From Flagellimonas okinawensis (GTDB taxonomy: Bacteria > Bacteroidota > Bacteroidia > Flavobacteriales > Flavobacteriaceae), in NCBI RefSeq assembly GCF_029194005.1, contig NZ_JARFVA010000002.1:558001-622000 (forward strand): 64,000 nt of DNA, in the 5' to 3' direction. Position numbers and translations under genes: made by a program. Shown piece after piece: positions 33,416-42,040 of the stretch (its first letter is position 1; the number at the start of each line of letters is the position of its first letter). The notes beneath the pieces are model-generated. The model searched no databases and was not told the origin of the DNA. It worked only from the letters and a program-made list of their open reading frames with translations.

Positions 33416-34518
33416 TGGCCATAAAATTAAAGAAATCATACAAATTTGCCTTACGGTCTTCATTGGTCATCACCATATTGGTTACCGCGGTATTTGTAGG
33501 TTTTCATATGGATGTGGACTTGATGAATTGGCCACATACCTTGTTTTTTGCACTTATTTGCTTTTCCATATGTTTTGCCATCATACAAATTCGAGTAGAA
33601 CGCTTTATTTATAGGCGGATCAAACGGATTTATGATGATGTGTCTCTGCTCGAGTCATCTACCTTCTCCTCAAAACCTGTTACCACCGATATGAAAACCT
33701 TGGTGGAGGAAATCGAAAAATTCGCCGAGGGAAAAAAAATAGAGATAGATACCTTAAAAATACGGGAGGAGTACCGAAAGGATTTTTTAGGAAATGTTTC
33801 CCATGAATTAAAGACCCCGCTTTTTACTGTCCAAGGCTATATACTTACATTGTTGGACGGTGCCATGAAGGATAAAAAGCTTCGAAAAAAATATCTGCAA
33901 CGAGCCAATAAAGGGGTCGAGCGCTTAATTTATATTGTAAAGGACCTGGATCTTATTACCAAGTTGGAAGCTGGGGAGTTACAATTGGAGCGGGAAAACT
34001 TTGATATAATTGAATTGATCCAGAATACCTTTGACCTTCTGGAGATGAAAGCGGCTCGAAAGGAAATTTCTCTGACCTTTGATATGGAGTATCCCGATCC
34101 CATCTATGTAAACGGGGACAAGGAAAAAATTCAGCAGGTAATCAGTAACCTATTGGTGAACTCCATTAAATATGGACTCCCAAAAGGAACCACAGAGGTA
34201 AGCGTGGAAAACCTTATTAAGAACAAGGTAATTGTTAGGGTGACCGATAATGGTGGTGGTATCCCAAAACAGCACATCCCTAGGTTGTTCGAGCGTTTTT
34301 ATCGGGTTGATCAAAGTGGTAGTAGAACGGAAGGAGGGTCCGGTCTAGGATTGTCCATAGTAAAGCACATCGTGGAGGCCCATGGGGAAAAAATCTATGT
34401 AGAGAGTGAGGTAGATGTAGGTTCCGAGTTCTCTTTTACCCTTGAAAAGGCTTCAGTTTCTTCAGCAACGGAAAAAACTTCGAACAAAGAGGAAAAATCT
34501 ACATTGGATTCAAATTGA
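33415..34518 (+). CDS. PhoR-like sensor histidine kinase
   Basis: 367 residues. Two close membrane helices (about 13-32 and 42-60) with almost no extracytoplasmic loop, HisKA with His in FLGNVSHELKTPLF (about residue 129), and HATPase_c with DNGGGIP, LFERFYRVD and GGSGLGLSIVK. The lack of a sensory loop fits PhoR-type kinases that are governed by a transporter-linked signal. Starts within the regulator's stop (TAATG). The last 124 bases overlap the convergent glycosyltransferase gene. Confidence 0.92.
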   Translation: MAIKLKKSYKFALRSSLVITILVTAVFVGFHMDVDLMNWPHTLFFALICFSICFAIIQIRVERFIYRRIKRIYDDVSLLESSTFSSKPVTTDMKTLVEEIEKFAEGKKIEIDTLKIREEYRKDFLGNVSHELKTPLFTVQGYILTLLDGAMKDKKLRKKYLQRANKGVERLIYIVKDLDLITKLEAGELQLERENFDIIELIQNTFDLLEMKAARKEISLTFDMEYPDPIYVNGDKEKIQQVISNLLVNSIKYGLPKGTTEVSVENLIKNKVIVRVTDNGGGIPKQHIPRLFERFYRVDQSGSRTEGGSGLGLSIVKHIVEAHGEKIYVESEVDVGSEFSFTLEKASVSSATEKTSNKEEKSTLDSN

Positions 34519-35534
34519 GCCAATCCATTGTATTCCGAAATCCGGGATAATTCTGCCAAGGAAAAAGCCTCTTGTTTGCAAAAGGGAACAAGACCTTGTT
34601 TCTGCATTCTTTTGGCCAAATATTCTTGCTCGTATTGTCCAGGGGTCGGGATAAAAAACGCTTTCTTTTCCAGTTTTGCAAGGTCCATAACAGTAGTGTA
34701 GCCCGATCGGCAAAGTACTTGCCCACTTTGGTTCAATGCTTTTTCCAGTTCCTCGGACTTCATAAAATTATAATGTAAAATCTCCCCTTGTTCGGTCTTA
34801 ATTACTTCTCGAATCTGTTTATCCTCTATCTTGCCTTTTACAAAGAGTATATTTCCCGCAAATCCTTGTAATTCTTCCAAGAGCTTTTCTTCCAACATGG
34901 TTCTTTGCGGTTCAGGTCCGGAGAGCAAGACCGTCAGATCGTTGGTCATGGGAAGGTTTTCCTTTTCAAATCGACTTAATGGGCCTAAGTAGGCAATGTT
35001 CAATTTCGATTTTTTTAAATGCCCCAGTTTTCCGGTAAGGTTGGGTTTGTCCTTGACATCGGGAACCCAGCAGGCATCGAACTTCTTAATTATTTTTTGA
35101 TGCGCTTTGGAGCTCATCCATGTGGTATTTCCGGAAAGCACGTTAAGTTGATGCGTAATGAATACACAGGGAACCTTTTTATAATAGGCACCCAATCGGT
35201 TGTCTGAAATTATACCGTCCAAACTATGCTCCTTCACCAATCGTTTCACTGCTTTTTTCTCTTTGGCCATTGCCTTGAGAACTTTTGGTGAATCCCAGAT
35301 CATTTTAATTTTAAAATTCTTTCCATTTTCCGCGTAGGAAATCTTGTAGGAAGGCAATTCAAATGCTGGTAATTCCGGAAACTCCTTTTTGAGCAAAGCC
35401 AGAGCGACCCCATCGGATGCAATAAAGGGTTGGTGTCCATGTTGCATCAATTCATGAATAATGGGAATACATCTAGTGGCATGTCCCAGTCCCCAGTTCA
35501 ATGGGGCGACCAGAATACGTTTGGAAGAATTCAT
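34395..35534 (-). CDS. MurG/UGT-like glycosyltransferase
   Basis: 379 residues. N-terminal half starts ILVAPLNWGLGHATRCIPII, the GT-B/GT1 beginning, and the C-terminal half has the donor site VLCRSGYTTVMDLAKL and FIPTPGQYEQEYLA as in glycosyltransferase family 28-like proteins. No signal peptide; cytosolic or membrane-associated. The final 41 codons lie opposite the end of the histidine kinase gene and look unlike the rest (Glu/Ser/Thr rich). Acceptor unknown. Confidence 0.85.
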   Translation of the reverse strand: MNSSKRILVAPLNWGLGHATRCIPIIHELMQHGHQPFIASDGVALALLKKEFPELPAFELPSYKISYAENGKNFKIKMIWDSPKVLKAMAKEKKAVKRLVKEHSLDGIISDNRLGAYYKKVPCVFITHQLNVLSGNTTWMSSKAHQKIIKKFDACWVPDVKDKPNLTGKLGHLKKSKLNIAYLGPLSRFEKENLPMTNDLTVLLSGPEPQRTMLEEKLLEELQGFAGNILFVKGKIEDKQIREVIKTEQGEILHYNFMKSEELEKALNQSGQVLCRSGYTTVMDLAKLEKKAFFIPTPGQYEQEYLAKRMQKQGLVPFCKQEAFSLAELSRISEYNGLAQFESNVDFSSLFEVFSVAEETEAFSRVKENSEPTSTSLST

Positions 35535-35619
35535 AACAACAAAAAAACAAAATGCGATTTGCTTCTAGATTTCCTTAGTTTTGCCAAATCATTAATTTTT
35601 TGCTCAATTCAATACCAAA

Positions 35620-36288
35620 GTGGGAAGTAAGAACAAACTAAAAAGGTTCAAGGAGAACGAAACATTTGCCAATGTGGTCCAGCCTTCAAGAGAAGAAGTA
35701 ATGGAAGGATTCGAGTACAAGGGCAAATGGGCCACTTTCTTTAAAAATGACAACCCTATAGTATTGGAGCTTGGATGTGGAAAAGGTGAGTACACGGTAG
35801 GGCTTGCTAAAAAAAATCCGGACAAGAACTATATCGGGATCGATATAAAAGGAGCTCGGTTTTGGCGCGGAGCCAAAACAGCACTTGAGCAAAACTTGGA
35901 CAATGTAGCGTTTTTACGGACACAGATAGAACTGGTGGACCACCTGTTTGGTGCTGGGGAAGTGAGCGAAATCTGGATTACTTTTCCCGATCCACAGATA
36001 AAATATAAGCGTACCAAACACAGGATGACGAATCCCGTATTTTTAGAGCGATATAGAAGGATTTTGAACCCCGGAGGCCTTATAAACCTTAAAACGGACA
36101 GTGAATATATGCACGGTTATACCCTTGGGCTATTACAGGGCCTCGGGCACGAAATTATATATGCCAATCACGATGTGTATAAAAATGAGGGGAGCCCGTC
36201 CGATGTTCTTGAGATTCAGACTTTCTACGAAAATCAGTATCTTGAAAAAGGAAAACCAATTACCTACATCCAATTTAGGATCAACTAA
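35620..36288 (+). CDS. trmB: tRNA (guanine-N7-)-methyltransferase TrmB
   Basis: 222 residues; methylates G46 of tRNA with S-adenosylmethionine. Motif I is VLELGCGKGEYTVGLAKK (about 47-64), and the TrmB signature EIWITFPDPQIKYKRTKHR is present. The start is GTG at 35620: the product then begins MGSKNKLKRFKENETF, the conserved start in this phylum. First gene of a tight trmB-LysE-MGMT-like run (3-bp and 1-bp gaps). Confidence 0.95.
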   Translation: MGSKNKLKRFKENETFANVVQPSREEVMEGFEYKGKWATFFKNDNPIVLELGCGKGEYTVGLAKKNPDKNYIGIDIKGARFWRGAKTALEQNLDNVAFLRTQIELVDHLFGAGEVSEIWITFPDPQIKYKRTKHRMTNPVFLERYRRILNPGGLINLKTDSEYMHGYTLGLLQGLGHEIIYANHDVYKNEGSPSDVLEIQTFYENQYLEKGKPITYIQFRIN

Positions 36289-36291
36289 CCA

Positions 36292-36927
36292 ATGACCCAC
36301 ATACTCATTCTTTTTTTCGCCACATTTTCGGCAGCCTTTATGGCTACCGTTCCCCCTGGTTTGCTTAATATGAATGCAGCCAAGGTTAGTGTGGAGAAAG
36401 GAAAGTTGAATGGGGTGATTTTTAGTTTAGGTGTTTCCTGTACCATTATGTTGCAGGCTTATATTGCTGTATATATTTCTAAATTCCTGTACCGCAATCC
36501 AGAGGTAATCGATGTACTGTTCAAGATCGCGGTTGCCGTATTTGCATTCTTTGCCATTTATTTCTTTGTGATGGCCAAGCGGAACAAATCCAAAACACAA
36601 GGGATAAAAGAGGTCAACTTGAGCAAAAAGAACAGTTTTTTTAAGGGTGTTTTATTGGCTGCGCTCAATTTGTTGACCATACCATACTACAGCGGATTAA
36701 ATGCCATGTGGAACGAGGCAGGTTGGATTAAGTTCGAAGCCAAGGACATTACCACTTTTGTTGTTGCAGCAGGGGCAGGTACATTTTCCGTGTTATATCT
36801 GTACACCTTCTATTTTGATAAAATGGAGACGAAGACGAATCGTTTTTCGAAGAACTCCAATTATATTTTGAGTGCCTTGATGTTGTTATTGCTCATTATT
36901 ACACTAATCCGAATTATGTACCGATAA
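36292..36927 (+). CDS. LysE-family amino-acid/metabolite exporter
   Basis: 211 residues with about six membrane helices; TVPPGLLNMNAAKVSVEKG resembles the GP-x-N region of LysE/RhtB transporters. Inner membrane. Placed 3 bp after trmB and 1 bp before the alkyltransferase-like gene, so co-transcribed. Substrate unknown. Confidence 0.82.
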   Translation: MTHILILFFATFSAAFMATVPPGLLNMNAAKVSVEKGKLNGVIFSLGVSCTIMLQAYIAVYISKFLYRNPEVIDVLFKIAVAVFAFFAIYFFVMAKRNKSKTQGIKEVNLSKKNSFFKGVLLAALNLLTIPYYSGLNAMWNEAGWIKFEAKDITTFVVAAGAGTFSVLYLYTFYFDKMETKTNRFSKNSNYILSALMLLLLIITLIRIMYR

Positions 36928-36928
36928 C

Positions 36929-37255
36929 ATGAAAGGGGAAATCAGTTTTTTTGATAAAGTATATGAAGTTGCAAGACTGATTCCTTATGGTAGGGTAACC
37001 TCTTACGGAGCCATAGCCAAATACCTTGGCGCTGCCAGAAGTGCCAGGATGGTGGGTTGGGCAATGAACAATTCACATACCAAGGATGTTCCTGCGCATA
37101 GGGTAGTGAACCGTGTCGGGGTCTTGACCGGAAAACATCATTTTGATGGTAGTAACATTATGCAACAGCTCCTGGAGAATGAAGGAGTCCCAGTAAAAGA
37201 CAATCAAATTGTAGACTTCCAAAAATACTTTTGGAATCCAGCCTCCGAACTTTGA
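36929..37255 (+). CDS. Alkyltransferase-like protein (MGMT fold, no catalytic Cys)
   Basis: 108 residues, only the DNA-binding half of the MGMT family: YGRVTSYGAIAKYLGAARSARMVGWAM, the helix-turn-helix and Arg finger. The active site that is PCHR in true O6-methylguanine methyltransferases is PAHR (55-58), so Cys is Ala. Such ATL proteins bind and flip O6-alkylguanine and hand the lesion to nucleotide excision repair instead of repairing it. Operon with trmB and the LysE-type gene. Confidence 0.92.
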   Translation: MKGEISFFDKVYEVARLIPYGRVTSYGAIAKYLGAARSARMVGWAMNNSHTKDVPAHRVVNRVGVLTGKHHFDGSNIMQQLLENEGVPVKDNQIVDFQKYFWNPASEL

Positions 37256-38917
37256 TCAATAGCCTGGTGGGTGCAGTTCATCAAAAGAGGTGTTGTCCTG
37301 AAATGCTTTGGCCAACAATAAAATGCTTGCCTCATCGTACAAGTTGCCAACAAACGTCATACTCGTCGGGTGGTTTTTATCGTCAAGACCTGTAGGAACA
37401 GCAATTACTGGATGTCCAGTTAAGTTGGTAGCCATAAGTTGATCATTTCCAAAAGAGGGTGATATCAGCACATCGTAATCTTTCATTAAATCCTGCATTT
37501 TTTGAATAAGAACCTGCCTTTGCCTGTTCGCTTGAATATATTCCACTGCGGGGATAAATCGACTTTGTCTCAAAGAATTGGCACGTGAACGTTGGTCTTG
37601 CTCCACCATTATGTCCACATCACCGGAGCGCACAAGTTCATCAAAAAAGGCTCCGGCCTCAGCTCTTAAAATAATATCGAAACCACGGTATGGGACCTCC
37701 GCTGGCATTTCTACTGCTGTTGGTTCAATGCCCAGTTTTTCCAAGGATTTAAGAGCATCCCTTAAGTTATCACCGGATTTGGTAGTGTCCTTTTCAATAT
37801 CATTCTTTAAATAAGCTACCCTTAAATCTTTAATGTTCTTTTTCCAGTTCACGCCAAAAGGAAGATCTACAGTGCTGAGGTCATTTTTATCTATCCCTTG
37901 GATAGCCTCAAAAACTATGGCGCAGTCTTCAGCATTTCTTCCCAATGGGCCCACCTTGTCCATTGACCAACTTAGGCTCATAACACCATGGCGACTTACT
38001 CTGCCGTAGGTTGGGCGCAGTCCAGTAACCCCATTTCGGGTACTTGGTGATGTAATGGAGCCTAACGTTTCGGTGCCCAGTGCAAACGGAACAAGTCCTG
38101 CAGAAGTAGCGGAACCAGACCCGGCCGAAGATCCGCTTGCCCCTTGTGTGGTGTCCCATGGGTTTTTTGTTTTTCCACCGAACCAAACATCACCGCGGGC
38201 TAACGCTCCGGACACCAATTTCGCCACCAAAATGGCGCCAGCATCCTCTAGTTTTTTTACAACGGTCGCCGTTTCATTGATAACTTGGTCCTTGTAAGGG
38301 GCAGCTCCCCAAGTGGTAGGATACCCAGGAACCGCCATTAGGTCCTTGGTCCCATAAGGAATACCATGTAAAATACCGCGATAGTTTCCATTTTTAATCT
38401 CTTCGTCCGCCTTTTTTGCCTGTTCCAAAGCCAAACTTTCGGTAATGGTTATGGTACATTGTAGGGCAGGTTGGTATTTCTTGAGACGGGCCAAGAAAAA
38501 TTTTGTAAGCTCAGTAGAGGTGATTTTTTGATTTTTTATAAGTGAGGCCAATTGTGGAATCGTGTAATAAGCCAATAGGTCATAAGGTTCGGGAATTTCC
38601 ACATTGTCCGGTATATTCCATTCGGTACCGTTTTGTTGTTCTGGCATGGTAAAACCAAATGGGGTGGGGTCAAAACGGATGGCTGGGAAAACATCGTTTC
38701 CAATAGGATATTTTCGCAAAGAATCGAAGCCGCTACGGTTTCTCTTTAGGTAAGGGTAGAGGGTATCGATATTTTTTTTGGAAAAATGGAGTCCAATCAA
38801 TTTTTCCGACTTTTTAACGTCTCCTTTTGTGAAAGAGTTTTTGTTGCTGGAACATGATAGCCAGGTCAATGAGATGAACAATACAAAAAGAAGGGGGATT
38901 CTGTTTTTTGGTAGCAT
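37256..38917 (-). CDS. Amidase-signature lipoprotein
   Basis: 553 residues from the ATG at 38917 (the longer frame needs TTG). Lipoprotein signal with lipobox TWLSC. The amidase signature is complete: Lys in GIPYGTKDLMAV and the Ser-cisSer-Lys triad in GASGSSAGSGSATSAG (about residues 258-273). Substrate amides are unknown; the extracytoplasmic location points to a scavenging or wall-related role. Its stop abuts the stop of the convergent MGMT-like gene. Confidence 0.9.
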   Translation of the reverse strand: MLPKNRIPLLFVLFISLTWLSCSSNKNSFTKGDVKKSEKLIGLHFSKKNIDTLYPYLKRNRSGFDSLRKYPIGNDVFPAIRFDPTPFGFTMPEQQNGTEWNIPDNVEIPEPYDLLAYYTIPQLASLIKNQKITSTELTKFFLARLKKYQPALQCTITITESLALEQAKKADEEIKNGNYRGILHGIPYGTKDLMAVPGYPTTWGAAPYKDQVINETATVVKKLEDAGAILVAKLVSGALARGDVWFGGKTKNPWDTTQGASGSSAGSGSATSAGLVPFALGTETLGSITSPSTRNGVTGLRPTYGRVSRHGVMSLSWSMDKVGPLGRNAEDCAIVFEAIQGIDKNDLSTVDLPFGVNWKKNIKDLRVAYLKNDIEKDTTKSGDNLRDALKSLEKLGIEPTAVEMPAEVPYRGFDIILRAEAGAFFDELVRSGDVDIMVEQDQRSRANSLRQSRFIPAVEYIQANRQRQVLIQKMQDLMKDYDVLISPSFGNDQLMATNLTGHPVIAVPTGLDDKNHPTSMTFVGNLYDEASILLLAKAFQDNTSFDELHPPGY

Positions 38918-39088
38918 TTTGGTAGATAATTTCAAATAACAGCTTCTAAGCTACATTTTTTCAAAAAAACGGACGTAATAATCCTGCTGTTTTATATTTG
39001 AAGAGCCCATTTATTTCATTACCCATAATTCAATATGGGATTTTTTTGAAATTCAGCAGTACAACTTCTTAATCTAACCCCAACACCG

Positions 39089-39096
39089 TATCTTTG
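39089..39096 (+). promoter_or_regulatory. Putative -7 element of the mrp operon (TATCTTTG)
   Basis: Exact TANNTTTG match 44 bp before the Mrp ATG. The rest of the 223-bp intergenic region (38918-39140) shows no other element I can name. Confidence 0.5.
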
Positions 39097-39140
39097 TAGT
39101 TTAGAACCAGTTCAAACAGTTGGTTTAAAAAATTTGATTC

Positions 39141-40280
39141 ATGAAGTTGAAAAAGACAGATATTCTCAAGGCGTTGGAAAAAATATCCGCACCGGGTGAG
39201 GGCCAAAATTTGGTCGAAAGCGGTTCGGTCACCAATGTTCAGGTGTTCGGTGATGAGGTAGAAGTGGATGTTACGATCAAAAACCCAAGTCTTCAAGCCA
39301 AAAAGAAGACAGAAGTGGAGATCTTAAAGATTATTCACAGTGAAGTATACGAAAAGGCGAAGATCAAGGTCAACCTTAAGGTTGATGCTCCTGCCAAGCC
39401 CAAAGTAAACCAAATTAAGGGCAACCCCATTCCGGGAATTCAAAATATTATAGCCGTAGCGTCCGGAAAAGGAGGCGTTGGTAAGTCTACAGTAACAGCG
39501 AATTTGGCTGTTACATTATCAAAAATGGGCTTTAAAGTAGGATTGTTGGATACCGATATTTATGGACCTTCCATGCCCATTATGTTCGATGTGGCAACCG
39601 AAAAGCCGTTGTCCATCAATGTAGAAGGAAAGGCCAAGATGAAACCCATCGAAAACTATGGGGTAAAGCTGTTGTCCATAGGATTCTTTACACAGCCCAA
39701 TCAAGCGGTTATTTGGAGAGGTCCAATGGCAGCCAAGGCATTGAACCAAATGATTTTTGATGCACATTGGGGTGAATTGGATTTTCTTTTATTGGATTTG
39801 CCACCGGGAACCGGGGACATTCATTTGAGTATAATGCAATCGTTGCCAGTAACGGGAGCTGTTGTGGTAAGTACACCGCAAGAGATTGCTTTGGCCGATG
39901 CCAGAAAAGGTGTTGCCATGTTCCAACAGGAGGCTATCAATGTGCCTGTTTTGGGAATCGTGGAGAATATGGCGTATTTTACACCTGCGGAGTTGCCGGA
40001 CAACAAATACCATATTTTTGGTGAAAATGGGGCAAAGAACTTATCCGAGGATTTGGGAGTTCCGTTTTTAGGAGAAATTCCTTTGGTACAGAGCATAAGG
40101 GAGGCAGGCGATGTTGGAAGACCAGCAGCCTTACAAACAGCGACACCTACAGAGGAAGCCTTTGAAGAACTTACAAGAAACGTGGTGCAGGAGTTGGTGA
40201 GAAGAAATACAGACCTTCCACCTACCGAAGCAATAAAAATAACAACCATGGCCGGTTGTTCCGCTGTTAAAAAGAAATGA
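39141..40280 (+). CDS. Mrp/NBP35-family Fe-S carrier ATPase
   Basis: 379 residues. N-terminal MIP18/DUF59 domain (about 1-85), then the deviant P-loop ASGKGGVGKSTV (107-118), LLDTDIYGPSMP and LLDLPPGTGD. These proteins carry or load Fe-S clusters. The CPxC usually present after ENMxYF is missing: the text reads ENMAYFTPAELPDNKYHIFG. Only a C-terminal GCSAV remains. It starts an Fe-S group with an NfuA-like gene (ATGA overlap). Confidence 0.92.
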   Translation: MKLKKTDILKALEKISAPGEGQNLVESGSVTNVQVFGDEVEVDVTIKNPSLQAKKKTEVEILKIIHSEVYEKAKIKVNLKVDAPAKPKVNQIKGNPIPGIQNIIAVASGKGGVGKSTVTANLAVTLSKMGFKVGLLDTDIYGPSMPIMFDVATEKPLSINVEGKAKMKPIENYGVKLLSIGFFTQPNQAVIWRGPMAAKALNQMIFDAHWGELDFLLLDLPPGTGDIHLSIMQSLPVTGAVVVSTPQEIALADARKGVAMFQQEAINVPVLGIVENMAYFTPAELPDNKYHIFGENGAKNLSEDLGVPFLGEIPLVQSIREAGDVGRPAALQTATPTEEAFEELTRNVVQELVRRNTDLPPTEAIKITTMAGCSAVKKK

Positions 40281-40528
40281 GTATGACAACAATGACATCA
40301 GAAGAAACCAGGAGCAATGTAGAAAAGGCGTTGGAAGAGATACGTCCATTTTTACAGAGCGACGGAGGGGATATTACCTTGATATCCATTGAGGACAATT
40401 CCGTAAAGGTTCGTTTGGAAGGTAACTGTATAGGATGCAGTGTAAACCAAATGACATTGAAAAGTGGTGTAGAAATGACCATTAAAAAGTATGCACCTCA
40501 GATTGAAGAAGTCATCAACATATCTTAA
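40277..40528 (+). CDS. NifU C-terminal-type Fe-S scaffold (NfuA-like)
   Basis: 83 residues. The whole protein is a NifU C-terminal domain: LEEIRPFLQSDGGDITLISIE, then the cluster-binding CIGC (about 53-56), QMTLKSGVE. It carries a 4Fe-4S cluster for delivery to apo-proteins. Its ATG overlaps the Mrp stop by four bases. Confidence 0.93.
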   Translation: MSMTTMTSEETRSNVEKALEEIRPFLQSDGGDITLISIEDNSVKVRLEGNCIGCSVNQMTLKSGVEMTIKKYAPQIEEVINIS

Positions 40529-40591
40529 CTGACTAAAATCATAAAACCTTTGCAAGGCAAGCAGTAAGTTGCGCGCCAAAATCCATAATAT

Positions 40592-41650
40592 ATGATTAAA
40601 ACCGATATACTAATTATTGGAGCGGGACCTACGGGTCTCTTTGCTGTTTTTGAAGCAGGCCTTTTACAACTCAAATGTCATTTAATCGATGCATTACCAC
40701 AAGCAGGTGGACAATGTTCGGAAATATATCCCAAAAAGCCCATTTATGATATTCCTGGTTTTCCAGAAGTTTTAGCTGGTGATTTGGTGGATAACCTAAT
40801 GGAGCAAATAAAACCGTTCCAGCCAGGTTTTACCTTGGGAGAGCGTGCTGAGACCATTGAAAAGTTGGAAGATGGCTCGTTTATCGTTACCACTAACAAA
40901 GGGACTAAACATCATGCTCCCGTTGTTGCCATAGCAGGAGGTCTGGGCAGTTTTGAACCAAGAAAGCCATTGCTCGAGAATTTAGAAAAGTTCGAGGATA
41001 ATGGTGTGGCCTATATGATCAAAGAGCCAGAAATCTACCGTGGCAAAAAAGTGTTGATCGCCGGCGGAGGTGACTCTGCTTTGGATTGGTCCATATTTTT
41101 GGCCGATGTTGCAGAGGAAGTAACCTTGGTTCACCGAAGAAATGAATTTAGGGGGGCATTGGATTCAGTGGAAAAAGTACAGCACTTAAAAAATGAAGGT
41201 AAGATCAACTTGATTACCCCGGCTGAGGTCGTTGCATTAAAAGGAGAAAACCACTTGGAGAAAGTGACTGTTAAGAACACATCCACTTCAGAAGAAACTG
41301 ATGTTGAGGTCGATGATTTTATCCCATTGTTCGGATTGTCGCCCAAATTGGGCCCAATCGCCGATTGGGGGCTGGAGATAGAAAAGAATGCCATTAAGGT
41401 GGATAATACTTACGATTACCAGACCAATATTCCAGGAATCTATGCCATTGGTGACGTAAATACGTATCCCGGTAAGTTAAAATTGATTCTTTGTGGATTC
41501 CATGAAGCCACATTGATGTGTCAAAGTGCTTACCAAAAGATATTCCCGGATAAAAAATATGTGATGAAATATACTACCGTGGGTGGTGTGACCGGATTTG
41601 ACGGAAGTAAGAAGGAAGCGCCCAAAGCCGTGGTTAAGGCCATCGACTAA
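40592..41650 (+). CDS. FAD-dependent ferredoxin/flavodoxin-NADP reductase (YumC type)
   Basis: 352 residues, thioredoxin-reductase-like fold without the CxxC. FAD motif DILIIGAGPTGLFAVFEAG at the N-terminus, NAD(P) motif VLIAGGGDSALDWSIFLADVA (about 151-171), and IYAIGDVNTYPGKLKLI for the FAD tail. This group passes electrons between NADPH and ferredoxin, and a ferredoxin gene lies 57 bp downstream, likely its partner. A poor -7 match AACCTTTG is at 40545-40552. Confidence 0.88.
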   Translation: MIKTDILIIGAGPTGLFAVFEAGLLQLKCHLIDALPQAGGQCSEIYPKKPIYDIPGFPEVLAGDLVDNLMEQIKPFQPGFTLGERAETIEKLEDGSFIVTTNKGTKHHAPVVAIAGGLGSFEPRKPLLENLEKFEDNGVAYMIKEPEIYRGKKVLIAGGGDSALDWSIFLADVAEEVTLVHRRNEFRGALDSVEKVQHLKNEGKINLITPAEVVALKGENHLEKVTVKNTSTSEETDVEVDDFIPLFGLSPKLGPIADWGLEIEKNAIKVDNTYDYQTNIPGIYAIGDVNTYPGKLKLILCGFHEATLMCQSAYQKIFPDKKYVMKYTTVGGVTGFDGSKKEAPKAVVKAID

Positions 41651-41707
41651 GAATAAAACAAACATTTAATCGTTAAGGAAGCTTTATAGACGAGTTTTCG
41701 AATAGGT

Positions 41708-42040
41708 ATGAGCGATATTAAAATAAAAATAATCGACCGTGAAGGTGTTTTGCACGAAGTGGATGCGCCAACCGACATGAATATGAACCTAATGGAGGTA
41801 GTCCGTTCTTACGAACTTGCTCCTGAGGGAACCATTGGAATTTGTGGCGGAATGGCCATGTGTGCTTCTTGCCAATGTTATATAAAATCGGACCATCAAC
41901 TTCCTGAAAAGTCGGATGATGAGGACGCCATGTTGGCCGAGGCCTTTTTTGTGAAGGATAACAGCCGTTTGGGTTGCCAGATCCACATTACCGAGGACTT
42001 GGATGGTCTGGAAGTGGAATTGGCGCCGGAAGAAGCTTAA
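41708..42040 (+). CDS. [2Fe-2S] ferredoxin, adrenodoxin/Isc type
   Basis: 110 residues. Cluster ligands Cys46, Cys52, Cys55 and Cys90 follow the C-x5-C-x2-C...C pattern of vertebrate-type ferredoxins (ICGGMAMCASCQC, LGCQIH). Cytoplasmic electron carrier, probably for the reductase upstream and for Fe-S assembly. The last 4 bases overlap the convergent ABC gene. Confidence 0.94.
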   Translation: MSDIKIKIIDREGVLHEVDAPTDMNMNLMEVVRSYELAPEGTIGICGGMAMCASCQCYIKSDHQLPEKSDDEDAMLAEAFFVKDNSRLGCQIHITEDLDGLEVELAPEEA

